From positions 1 to 5,784 of the forward strand of contig VSCH01000100.1 in the NCBI GenBank assembly GCA_047459075.1: DNA of 5,784 nt. Reading direction: 5' to 3'. Positions 1-5,758 of this stretch are shown piece by piece (the first letter of the stretch is position 1; each line of letters opens with the position of its first letter). Position numbers and translations under genes: made by a program. Under the pieces are notes generated by a model. The model was given only the letters and a program-made list of their open reading frames with translations. It ran no database searches and had not been told where the DNA came from. The DNA comes from ZC4RG19 sp017577565. Its GTDB lineage: Bacteria; Actinomycetota; Acidimicrobiia; Acidimicrobiales; VFJN01.

Positions 1-1
1 G

Positions 2-727
2 ACGAGCGCCCCCTCGCCCGGTGAGTACGCCGCGGCCGTCGGCGAGGCCCGCCGGGGCGGGCCCGTGGTCGTCCTGACCGTCGCCGCCGGGATGTCGTCG
101 TCGTACGACGCCGCCGTGCTCGGCGCCAAGCTCGTCGCCGACGAGGACGTCCACCTCGGCCCCCCGCCGGCCGGCGGCCGGGGCGAGGGCGGCGACCGGG
201 ACGTCGTGGTGCTCGACACCGGCACGGCCGCCGGCGCGCAGGCGCTGGTCGTGCTGGCCGCGGCCGAGGCGGCGGCGGGCGGCGCCGACCTGTCCGGCAC
301 CGTCGCCGCGGCCCAGCGCGTGGCGGCGCGGGTGCGCCTCGTCGCCACGGTCGCCGACCTCGAGCGGCTGGCCCGCTCGGGCCGGGTGCCCGAGGCGGCC
401 CGGTGGATCGGCGACCGCCTGGGCGTCCGCCCGCTGTTCGAGTTCCGCAACGGGCGCGCCCGCCCGCTCCGGCCCGCCTTCAGCCCCGAGGCGGCCCGTG
501 AGCGCATCGTGCAGCGCTGCGTCGCGGACGCGCCCGGCGGCGAGCCGGTGCCCGGGAGGCTCCACGCCGTCGTGCTCCACGCGCTCGACCCCGAGGCCGC
601 GGCCGACCTGGAGGCCCGAGTGGCCCGGCTGTCGCCGGCGTCGTGCGTCGTCGGGCCGTTCAGCCCGGTGATGGTGACCCACACCGGCCGAGGGCTGGCC
701 GGGCTGGCCTGGTGGTGGGAGCCGTGA
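2..727 (+). CDS. DegV family (FakB-like) fatty-acid-binding protein, 5' end outside window
   Basis: This is the C-terminal 241 residues of a DegV-family protein. Family members usually run to about 280 residues, so roughly 40 are missing to the left. The frame is open from base 2 and begins with TSAPSPGEY, the typical DegV 'TSqPSp' segment, so the GTG at 65 is internal. Visible family marks are LTVAAGMSSSYDAA (the lipid-contact Ser-rich loop, bases 95-106), LDTGTAAGAQ, LARSGRVPEAARWIGDRLGV, and the C-terminal THTGRGLAG with the conserved His at 680-682. Structurally studied members (FakB) bind a fatty acid and present it to the kinase FakA for phosphorylation; no kinase gene is visible here. 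A Gly/Pro-rich insert (HLGPPPAGGRGEGG) is probably a surface loop. The stop codon overlaps the next gene's GTG start as GTGA, implying translational coupling. Family assignment is firm; the ligand is inferred from the family. Confidence 0.9.
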   Translation, partial: TSAPSPGEYAAAVGEARRGGPVVVLTVAAGMSSSYDAAVLGAKLVADEDVHLGPPPAGGRGEGGDRDVVVLDTGTAAGAQALVVLAAAEAAAGGADLSGTVAAAQRVAARVRLVATVADLERLARSGRVPEAARWIGDRLGVRPLFEFRNGRARPLRPAFSPEAARERIVQRCVADAPGGEPVPGRLHAVVLHALDPEAAADLEARVARLSPASCVVGPFSPVMVTHTGRGLAGLAWWWEP

Positions 728-1509
728 CCCCGACGACGCTGACGACCGCCGACGGCGTGCGGCTGGCGGCCCGGTGGTGGCGGCCCCGGGACGGGCCCGG
801 TGCCGAGGCCGTCGTCGTGGTCCACGGCTTCTGCGGCAACCAGGACGACCCCGAGCTGGTGGCGCTGGCGCAGCGCCTGGTGGCCGGTGGGCGCAGCGTG
901 CTCACCTTCGACCTGCGCGGCCACGGCCGCTCGGAGGGCGAGACGACCCTCGGCCTCGACGAGCACCTCGACGTCGGGGCGGCCGTCGACGCCGCCCGGG
1001 CCGACCACGACGTCGTGGTCGTCGTCGGGGCGTCGATGGGGGGCGTGGCGGCGATCGGGCACCTGACGGCCCCGCCCGAGGTGTCGCCCGGGCGGCCCGC
1101 GGACGGCGCCGTCGTCGTCAGCAGCCCCGCCCACTGGCGGGTGCCCCGGTCGCCCCGAGGCGTGCTGGCGATGGCCCTGACCCGGACGCCGCCCGGCCGC
1201 CTCGTCGCCGCCCGGCGGATGGGCACCCGGGTCGCCGTCCTCCGCCGGCGGGGCGACCCCCCGGTCGAGCGGGCCGCCCGCCTCGACCGGCCCCTCGCGG
1301 TGATCCACGGGCTGGCCGACCGGTTCGTGTCCCCGCTCGACGCCCGGGACCTGCACGCCGCCGCCCCGCCGCCCCGGCTGCTCGACCTCGTCCCCGGCAT
1401 GGGCCACGGGTTCTGCGCGGCGGCGGTCGAGCCCGTCGAGCGGGCGGTGGCCTGGGTCGTGGCGGCCGCCGGCGTGCCCCGGCCGGACCTCGAGCGGGGT
1501 GGTGCGTGA
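724..1509 (+). CDS. Alpha/beta hydrolase (serine hydrolase / lysophospholipase-like)
   Basis: A 261-residue soluble protein with the alpha/beta-hydrolase fold. HGFCGN (residues 34-39) follows a VVVV strand and forms the oxyanion-hole region. FDLRGHGRSEG is the usual strand-turn segment. The nucleophile elbow is GASMGG with Ser104. Asp199 (HGLADRFV) and His228 (GMGHGF) complete a catalytic triad in the right order. It should cleave an ester, thioester or amide in the cytoplasm; no signal peptide is seen and the substrate is unknown. The start is the GTG inside the DegV stop (GTGA), with GGGAG at 717-721 just upstream. The same frame is open back to 643, but that stretch overlaps the DegV C-terminus and is not needed for the fold. 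The 3' end overlaps the transporter start in the same GTGA manner, placing it in the middle of a three-gene operon. Residues 16-21 (ARWWRP) recur near the N-terminus of the next gene. Confidence 0.9.
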   Translation: MTPTTLTTADGVRLAARWWRPRDGPGAEAVVVVHGFCGNQDDPELVALAQRLVAGGRSVLTFDLRGHGRSEGETTLGLDEHLDVGAAVDAARADHDVVVVVGASMGGVAAIGHLTAPPEVSPGRPADGAVVVSSPAHWRVPRSPRGVLAMALTRTPPGRLVAARRMGTRVAVLRRRGDPPVERAARLDRPLAVIHGLADRFVSPLDARDLHAAAPPPRLLDLVPGMGHGFCAAAVEPVERAVAWVVAAAGVPRPDLERGGA

Positions 1510-2834
1510 CCACGCCCGAGGGCGCGGCGCCCGCCCCCTGGGGCGACCGGTGGGCCGGCGACCGGCCGGCCCGGTGGTGGCGGCCGGCGCCGGCCGGCGG
1601 CGCCGCCTCCCGGCGGTCGGCGCTCCGGCTGCTGCTCGCCGGCCAGGCGGCGTCCTCGCTGGGCGACTGGATGGCGACGGTCGCGCTGATGACCCTGGTC
1701 CTGCACGTCACCGACTCCGCCACCGCGGTCGGGGGCGTGCTCGTGCTGCGGTTGGCGCCGACCGTCTTCGCCGGCCCGGTGGCCGCCCGGCTGGTCACCC
1801 GGTGGAGCCGCCGCCGGATGATGCTGGCCATGGACCTGGTGCGCATCCCGGCGGTCGCGGTGACGCCGTGGATCACCGAGCTGTGGTGGATCTACACGTG
1901 GGCGTTCGTGACCGAGCTGGCCGGGATGGTGTTCCTCCCCGCCCGGGACGCCTCGATCCCCGACCTGGTCGAGGGCGACGACGACCTCGCCACCGCCAAC
2001 GCCCTGGTCCTCGGGTCCTCCTACGGGATGATCCCGGTCGGTGCCGGGGTCTACGCCCTCGTGGCCGCGGTGACCGGCGCCGAGGGCGTGCTGGCGGCCG
2101 CCCGCATCGCGTTCCTGGTCGACGCGGGGACGTTCGTCGCCTCGTACCTGGCGGTCAGCCGGCTGCCCGAGCTGGGCACGGCGACGAGCGCCGAGGCGGC
2201 GGGCGGCGGCCGCTTCCTCGACGCCCTGCGCCTCCCGCTGGTGCGCAGCCTGGCGCCGGCGGCCGCCGTCGTGGCCTTCGGCCTCGGCGCGCTGTTCTCG
2301 CTCGGCGTCGTCTGGGTCCAGGAGGTGCTGGACGCTTCCAACGTGGAGTTCGGCCTGCTCGTCGTCTGCTTCGGCGTCGGTGCCGGCGGGGGGCTCGTGG
2401 CGCTGCGCTGGCTGCCGCGGCACGACCTGGCGACGGTGCGGGCCGCCCTGGTGGCCGAGGGCGCGGTCGTCGCCGTCATGAGCCTGCTGGCCACGCCCGT
2501 GCTGGCCCTGACCGGCGCGCTGCTCTTCGGCGGCCTCTCCGCGCTGGTGCTGGCGCTGGCGATGGAGCTGCTGCAGCACCGGCTCGACGACAGCGCCCGG
2601 ATCCTCGCCTTCGCCGTGTTCCACACCGTCATCCGGGGCGGGTTGGCGCTCGCCGCCATCGGCGCCGGCGTCGCCGACGACCTGCTCGACGAGGTCCGCT
2701 GGCCCGTCGTCGGGCACCTGGCCTCGACGCAGGTCGTGCTGCTGTCGAGCGGGGTGCTCGTCGGGCTGGTGGCGCTGGTCATGGTCCGGGACCCGGACGC
2801 GCCGGCCGGGGCGGGCGACGGCGCCGCGCGGTGA
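1506..2834 (+). CDS. MFS transporter, MFS_3 / EntS-like exporter family
   Basis: A 442-residue membrane protein with about 12 hydrophobic segments. Approximate positions are 41-67, 72-98, 105-125, 128-147, 164-190 and 195-217, a hydrophilic linker at about 218-245, then 247-275, 281-301, 313-330, 332-356, 366-390 and 402-437. The first 40 residues are a Pro/Trp/Arg-rich cytoplasmic tail. Family signatures are SLGDWMATVAL in the first segment, a motif-A loop GPVAARLVTRWSRRR (90-104), and LPARDASIPDLV followed by LATANAL (about 144-167), typical of drug and siderophore exporters of this proton-antiport group. The motif-A aspartate is replaced by Thr98. The start is the GTG at 1506, overlapping the hydrolase stop as GTGA; there is no better downstream start before the first membrane segment. 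As the last of three coupled genes it may export or flip a product handled by the hydrolase and DegV protein, but the substrate cannot be predicted. Superfamily assignment is secure; export direction is inferred from the family. Confidence 0.88.
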   Translation: MTTPEGAAPAPWGDRWAGDRPARWWRPAPAGGAASRRSALRLLLAGQAASSLGDWMATVALMTLVLHVTDSATAVGGVLVLRLAPTVFAGPVAARLVTRWSRRRMMLAMDLVRIPAVAVTPWITELWWIYTWAFVTELAGMVFLPARDASIPDLVEGDDDLATANALVLGSSYGMIPVGAGVYALVAAVTGAEGVLAAARIAFLVDAGTFVASYLAVSRLPELGTATSAEAAGGGRFLDALRLPLVRSLAPAAAVVAFGLGALFSLGVVWVQEVLDASNVEFGLLVVCFGVGAGGGLVALRWLPRHDLATVRAALVAEGAVVAVMSLLATPVLALTGALLFGGLSALVLALAMELLQHRLDDSARILAFAVFHTVIRGGLALAAIGAGVADDLLDEVRWPVVGHLASTQVVLLSSGVLVGLVALVMVRDPDAPAGAGDGAAR

Positions 2835-2963
2835 CGCCGCCACCGATCGGCGCATCGCACCCGGATCGCAACGATCGCAACCGAACCGGCACGCGTCCCG
2901 GGTGTGCGAACGGGGGCGGAGGCACGAGACTGGGGGGCTCAGGTGAGCGGGAACCAGCGGAGC
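2835..2963 (+). promoter_or_regulatory. Intergenic region upstream of the small acidic gene, with iterated ATCGCA
   Basis: Between the transporter stop and the next Shine-Dalgarno the composition shifts away from coding. Read in the frame of the small gene, 13 of 46 codons end in A or T, whereas only 1 of 66 codons in the gene itself does. The left part holds ATCG at 2846, 2854, 2865 and 2874, including the perfect tandem 9-mer GATCGCAAC twice (2864-2881). This could be a regulator site or the promoter region of the small gene. No convincing -35/-10 pair could be assigned, so promoter activity is inferred only from the spacing and the composition change. Confidence 0.4.
2864..2881. repeat. 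Perfect tandem 9-bp repeat (GATCGCAAC x2)
   Basis: GATCGCAAC occurs twice back to back with no spacer. A third, partial copy of the core (ATCGCA) lies at 2854-2859. It sits in non-coding sequence about 90-110 bases before the small acidic gene. It may be a protein-binding site or a chance short repeat. Confidence 0.6.
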
Positions 2964-2968
2964 GGAGG
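2964..2968 (+). promoter_or_regulatory. Shine-Dalgarno GGAGG for the small acidic gene
   Basis: GGAGG, extended to GGAGGGA through 2970, lies three bases before the ATG at 2972. The gap is short, but this is the strongest ribosome-binding sequence on the + strand of the window. Together with the abrupt rise in GC at third codon positions, it decides the start in favour of 2972 over the in-frame GTG at 2831. Confidence 0.7.
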
Positions 2969-2971
2969 GAC

Positions 2972-3172
2972 ATGGCGGAGACGCAGCAGCCCGACGACGA
3001 CCACCTGCCGGGCCGCCGGCCCGGCGCCACCGAGCCCGCCGACGCTGCGGACCCCGCGGACGGCGGCCGGGCGACGGGCGACGACGGCGGCTCGGTCGGC
3101 CAGGTGCTGCTCGAGGAGGACCTCGAGACGGTCAACCGGCTGATGGGGTTCCTGCGCGGCGACGGCGCCTGA
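2972..3172 (+). CDS. Small acidic protein of unknown function (66 aa)
   Basis: I do not recognise this protein. The N-terminal 40 residues are rich in Asp, Gly, Pro and Ala and look disordered. Residues about 42-63 (VGQVLLEEDLETVNRLMGFL) look like one amphipathic helix, followed by a short Gly/Asp tail. There is no signal peptide, membrane segment or cysteine. It is judged real because 65 of 66 codons end in G or C, it has a strong Shine-Dalgarno, and its stop is followed at once by a terminator-like hairpin. It could be an adaptor or regulatory peptide that binds through the C-terminal helix, but that is speculation. It lies 137 bases after the transporter, so it may be a separate transcript or the last gene of that operon. 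An alternative start at GTG 2831 (113 residues) overlaps the transporter stop as GTGA but is disfavoured by codon composition. Confidence 0.72.
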   Translation: MAETQQPDDDHLPGRRPGATEPADAADPADGGRATGDDGGSVGQVLLEEDLETVNRLMGFLRGDGA

Positions 3173-3226
3173 GCGCGGACCGGCCGCCCCACGGAGCGGG
3201 GCGGCCGGGTGACCGGAGGTCCGCGC
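3173..3226. terminator. Large nested GC hairpin, probable bidirectional terminator
   Basis: An outer perfect 9-bp stem (GCGCGGACC at 3173-3181 with GGTCCGCGC at 3218-3226) encloses an inner perfect stem. The inner stem is 3182-3190 with 3198-3206, or 11 bp as 3180-3190 with 3198-3208, around the 7-base loop ACGGAGC. It begins directly after the stop of the + strand small gene and ends 11 bases before the stop of cysH on the - strand, filling a convergent gap of 65 bases. There is no U-tract on either side, as is common for GC-rich actinobacterial hairpins, so termination efficiency is inferred. Confidence 0.75.
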
Positions 3227-3237
3227 GTCCCTGCGAC

Positions 3238-3930
3238 CTAGAGGTGGATGCCGCACTCCGTCTTGTCCCGGCCGGCCCACCGGCCCGAGCGGGGGTCGTC
3301 CGGGTCGGTCGGCAGCGTCGTGCACGGCTGGCACCCGATCGACGTGTAGCCCCGCTCGAGCAGCGGGTTGACCGGTACGTCGTGGTCGGCGATGTAGCCC
3401 TGCACGTCGAGGTCGCTCCACGTGGCGATCGGGTTGATCTTGACCAGGCCACGCAGGTCGCGGGCGACGATGGGCGCGTTGGCCCGCGTCGGCGCCTCGG
3501 CCCGGCGCAGGCCGCTCATCCACGCCGCCTTGCCGGCGAGCGCCCGGTCGAGCTGGCCGACCTTCACCGCCGAGCAGCAGTTCTCGGGGTCGACCTTCCA
3601 CAGCTCCTCGTCGTGGGGCGCGACGGTCATGATGCGCAGGTTGAGCCCGTAGCGCCGGCGCACCCGCTCGACCGTCTCCAGCGTCTCGGGGAAGTGGTAG
3701 CCGGTGTCGATGAAGACGACCTCGATGCCGGGGTCGACCCGGGTGGCGAGGTCGATGAGCACGGCGTCCTGCATCGACGCCGCCAGGCAGAGGTGGGGCG
3801 AGAAGTTGTCGACCGCCCACTGGATGATCTTCGGCGCGGGCAGCCGCTCGAACTCGGCGTTGAGCTCGGCCAGCTCTTCGTCGGTGAAGGCCGGCACGGG
3901 CAGGGCGGGGGGTTCGACGAGGTGGCTCAT
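3238..3930 (-). CDS. cysH: Adenylylsulfate (APS) reductase, [4Fe-4S] type, CysH
   Basis: A 230-residue cytoplasmic enzyme that reduces adenosine 5'-phosphosulfate to sulfite and AMP using thioredoxin or an equivalent thiol donor. The nucleotide-binding region is LCLAASMQDAVL (47-58) followed by FIDTGYHFPET. Cys118-Cys119 and the Cys200-x2-Cys203 pair (SIGCQPC) form the four-cysteine signature of the iron-sulfur cluster in bacterial APS reductases; cluster-free PAPS reductases lack it, so APS is the expected substrate. The catalytic cysteine is Cys226 in the C-terminal KTECGIHL. INPIATWSDLDV and VPVNPLLERGY are further family blocks. Length is near the family norm, with no truncation. The ATG at 3930-3928 is preceded by GGAG at 3942-3939 with 8-base spacing. 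It lies 20 bases downstream of the sulfite reductase and is almost certainly co-transcribed with it, supplying that enzyme's substrate. ATP sulfurylase is not in the window. Confidence 0.96.
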   Translation of the reverse strand: MSHLVEPPALPVPAFTDEELAELNAEFERLPAPKIIQWAVDNFSPHLCLAASMQDAVLIDLATRVDPGIEVVFIDTGYHFPETLETVERVRRRYGLNLRIMTVAPHDEELWKVDPENCCSAVKVGQLDRALAGKAAWMSGLRRAEAPTRANAPIVARDLRGLVKINPIATWSDLDVQGYIADHDVPVNPLLERGYTSIGCQPCTTLPTDPDDPRSGRWAGRDKTECGIHL

Positions 3931-3938
3931 CGTGGCGT

Positions 3939-3942
3939 CTCC
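3939..3942 (-). promoter_or_regulatory. Shine-Dalgarno GGAG for cysH
   Basis: On the - strand GGAG lies 8 bases before the cysH ATG, inside the 20-base gap after the sulfite reductase stop. It supports independent initiation within a shared transcript and confirms the chosen start. Confidence 0.7.
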
Positions 3943-3950
3943 GTGTCGGC

Positions 3951-5723
3951 TCAGACGCCGGCGCACTCGCCGGCGCCCACGTTGGCCTCGTAGGGACCGG
4001 TCTCGTCGTAGTCGACGTAGAACTCGGGGCCCTCCTCCGGCGGCGGGAAGGTGTCCAGCTCCTTCAGCTCGGCGGCGATCGCCTTGGCGCCGCCGACCCG
4101 CTCCATCCAGGCCCGGAACGTCTCGCCCGGCCGGCGCTCCTCGGCGAAGCGCCGCACGACCCGCACGGTGGCCTCGGGCGCGTTCCTCGCCGGCAGGCGC
4201 AGCGCCTTGTCGCCGAAGACGGCGGTCGTCTGCCCGACGTAGCCACCGAGCAGCATCTGGTAGCCGGGGGCCGAGCGGCCGTGGGCCCGCCGCTCGGCGC
4301 CGAAGAACCCGATGTCGGCGGCGTGGTGCTGGCCGCAGCTGTTGGTGCAGCCCGAGATGTTGATGCGGATGCCGCCGACCTCGGCCAGGCCCTCCTCCTC
4401 GAGGCGCTCGCCGATGGCGGCCCCGAGGCCGCGGCTCTGGGTGACCGCCAGGTTGCAGGTGTCGGCGCCCGGGCAGGTGACGACGTCCCGGACGAGCTCG
4501 GCGCCGGGCTGGCTCATGCCGATGGCGTCGAGGCGCCGGTACAGCTCGGGGAGCTGCTCCTCGGACAGGCCGCGGAACGCGACGTTCTGGCGGTTCGTCA
4601 GCCGCACCTCGAGGCCCATGTCGCGCTGGATGGCGGCCAGCTCCCGGAACTGCGCGCTGGTGACGTCGCCCAGGCGGGCGTGGGCGATGGCCGAGACGGT
4701 GCCCTTGGCGGCGCCGCGGACGACGTTGGTCTCCGCCCAGCGCTCGTACGGCGTGCGGCGGCGGATCTCCACGGCGACGCCCTGGCCGAGGGGCGTGGGC
4801 TCGACGTCCTCGGCCCGGCCGGCCGGGGCGTCGCCCGTCTTCTCGACCTCCTCGGGGATGCCGCCCGGCCACGACGACGAGGCGAGCAGCAGGCGCCGCT
4901 CCTTGAGGATGCGCTCCCGCACCTCGTCCCAGCCCTGGTTGGCGACGAGCCACTTCATGCGGGCCCGGAGCTTGTTGTCCCGGTTGCCGTGGTTGTTGAA
5001 GACCCGCAGGATCGCCTCGAGCGTGGGGAGGAGCTCCTCGCGGGGCGTGAACTCCTCGAGCGCCTGGGCGGGGTGGGGGTTGGCGCCCAGGCCGCCGGCG
5101 ACGAAGACCCGGAACCCGGCCTCGACGGTGCCGTCCTCCCGGGTGCGGGTGGTGGCGACGACGCCGGCGTCGTTGAACATCGCCTGGCCGCAGTCGGTGT
5201 CGCAGCCCGAGAAGTTGATCTTGAACTTGCGGGGGAGCCGCTGGCTGATCGGGTTGCGCACGAAGTGGCGGAAGGTCGCCTCGGCCCAGGGCGTGATGTC
5301 CAGCTTCTCGTAGGGGCAGGCGCCGGCGAGGTGGCACCCCTGCACGTTGCGGACGGTGTCGCCGCAGGCCTCGCGGGTGGTCAGCCCGACCCGGCCGAGC
5401 AGCCGCATGATCTCCGGCACCTTCTCCAGCTGCACGTAGTGGAACTGGACGTTCTGCCGGGTGGTGATGTGGCCCCAGCCCCGGGAGTAGGTGTCGGCGA
5501 TGTGCGCCAGCATGTCGAGCTGGTCGGGCAGGAGGCCGCCCCACGGGATCTTCACCCGGAGCATCTGGTTGTGCCCGCCCTGGCGCTGGCCGTAGATGCC
5601 GTTGTTGAGGCGGAAGATGCGGAAGGCGTCCTCCTCGATCTCCCCGGCGAGGTAGCGGGCGAGTACGGTCTCGAACTTGTCGGCGTCGGCGAGCTGGGCG
5701 GCCTCGATCTCGCGCTGAACCAT
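3951..5723 (-). CDS. sir: Assimilatory sulfite reductase, siroheme/[4Fe-4S], ferredoxin-type (NirA/SirA family)
   Basis: A 590-residue enzyme of the nitrite/sulfite reductase family, catalysing six-electron reduction of sulfite to sulfide. Two homologous halves are visible. First half: GIYGQRQGG (42-50), a substrate-side TTRQNVQFH (87-95), EACGDTVRNVQGC (119-130), FSGCDTDCGQ (171-180). Second half: LTNRQNVAFRGL (375-386), TCPGADTC (416-423), ISGCTNSCGQ (457-466). Cys417, Cys423, Cys459 and Cys463 fit the C-x5-C ... C-x3-C pattern that binds the [4Fe-4S] cluster bridged to siroheme. There is no flavin domain, so ferredoxin is the likely donor. Nitrite reductases share this fold; the adjoining cysH argues for sulfite. 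The ATG at 5723 has GGAG five bases upstream, and no in-frame ATG or GTG occurs before an upstream stop at the window edge. Oddities are extra cluster-like cysteines in the first half and a C-terminal GAGECAGV tail. It is the first visible gene of the - strand operon and is preceded by an operator-like dyad. Confidence 0.93.
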   Translation of the reverse strand: MVQREIEAAQLADADKFETVLARYLAGEIEEDAFRIFRLNNGIYGQRQGGHNQMLRVKIPWGGLLPDQLDMLAHIADTYSRGWGHITTRQNVQFHYVQLEKVPEIMRLLGRVGLTTREACGDTVRNVQGCHLAGACPYEKLDITPWAEATFRHFVRNPISQRLPRKFKINFSGCDTDCGQAMFNDAGVVATTRTREDGTVEAGFRVFVAGGLGANPHPAQALEEFTPREELLPTLEAILRVFNNHGNRDNKLRARMKWLVANQGWDEVRERILKERRLLLASSSWPGGIPEEVEKTGDAPAGRAEDVEPTPLGQGVAVEIRRRTPYERWAETNVVRGAAKGTVSAIAHARLGDVTSAQFRELAAIQRDMGLEVRLTNRQNVAFRGLSEEQLPELYRRLDAIGMSQPGAELVRDVVTCPGADTCNLAVTQSRGLGAAIGERLEEEGLAEVGGIRINISGCTNSCGQHHAADIGFFGAERRAHGRSAPGYQMLLGGYVGQTTAVFGDKALRLPARNAPEATVRVVRRFAEERRPGETFRAWMERVGGAKAIAAELKELDTFPPPEEGPEFYVDYDETGPYEANVGAGECAGV

Positions 5724-5728
5724 CTCGG

Positions 5729-5732
5729 CTCC
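5729..5732 (-). promoter_or_regulatory. Shine-Dalgarno GGAG for the sulfite reductase
   Basis: On the - strand GGAG lies five bases before the ATG at 5723-5721. It supports this start. Confidence 0.65.
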
Positions 5733-5758
5733 GTTCTCGGCAGGCGGCTGGCCAAATC

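Noticed and set aside
65..67. GTG as the start of the DegV gene.
   Set aside because: Conserved family sequence (TSAPSPGEY) lies upstream in the same open frame, so the gene begins outside the window.
643..723. A longer N-terminus for the hydrolase starting at 643.
   Set aside because: It would overlap 85 bases of the DegV gene and adds an Arg-rich stretch not needed by the fold. The GTG at 724 gives the standard coupled GTGA overlap.
1552..1612. A dense GGCCGG/GCCGGC-rich stretch near the transporter start as a structured regulatory element.
   Set aside because: It is explained by Ala/Pro/Arg/Gly codons of the N-terminal tail in GC-rich DNA, and no single well-defined fold stands out.
660..2855. 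A 731-codon open frame on the - strand opposite the hydrolase and transporter.
   Set aside because: The translation is low-complexity Arg/Gly/Pro/His-rich sequence with no domain, and the + strand genes have clear families. It is a shadow frame caused by extreme GC content.
2889..2907. A small hairpin (GCACGC pairing with GTGTGC, one G-U) as a terminator after the transporter.
   Set aside because: It has only six pairs and no U-tract, and lies about 55 bases past the stop. It is too weak to support a terminator call.
3931..5544. An upstream extension of the cysH frame through the sulfite reductase region.
   Set aside because: The extension is Arg/Pro/His-rich nonsense overlapping a well-supported gene. 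The ATG at 3930 with GGAG at proper spacing gives a full-length CysH.
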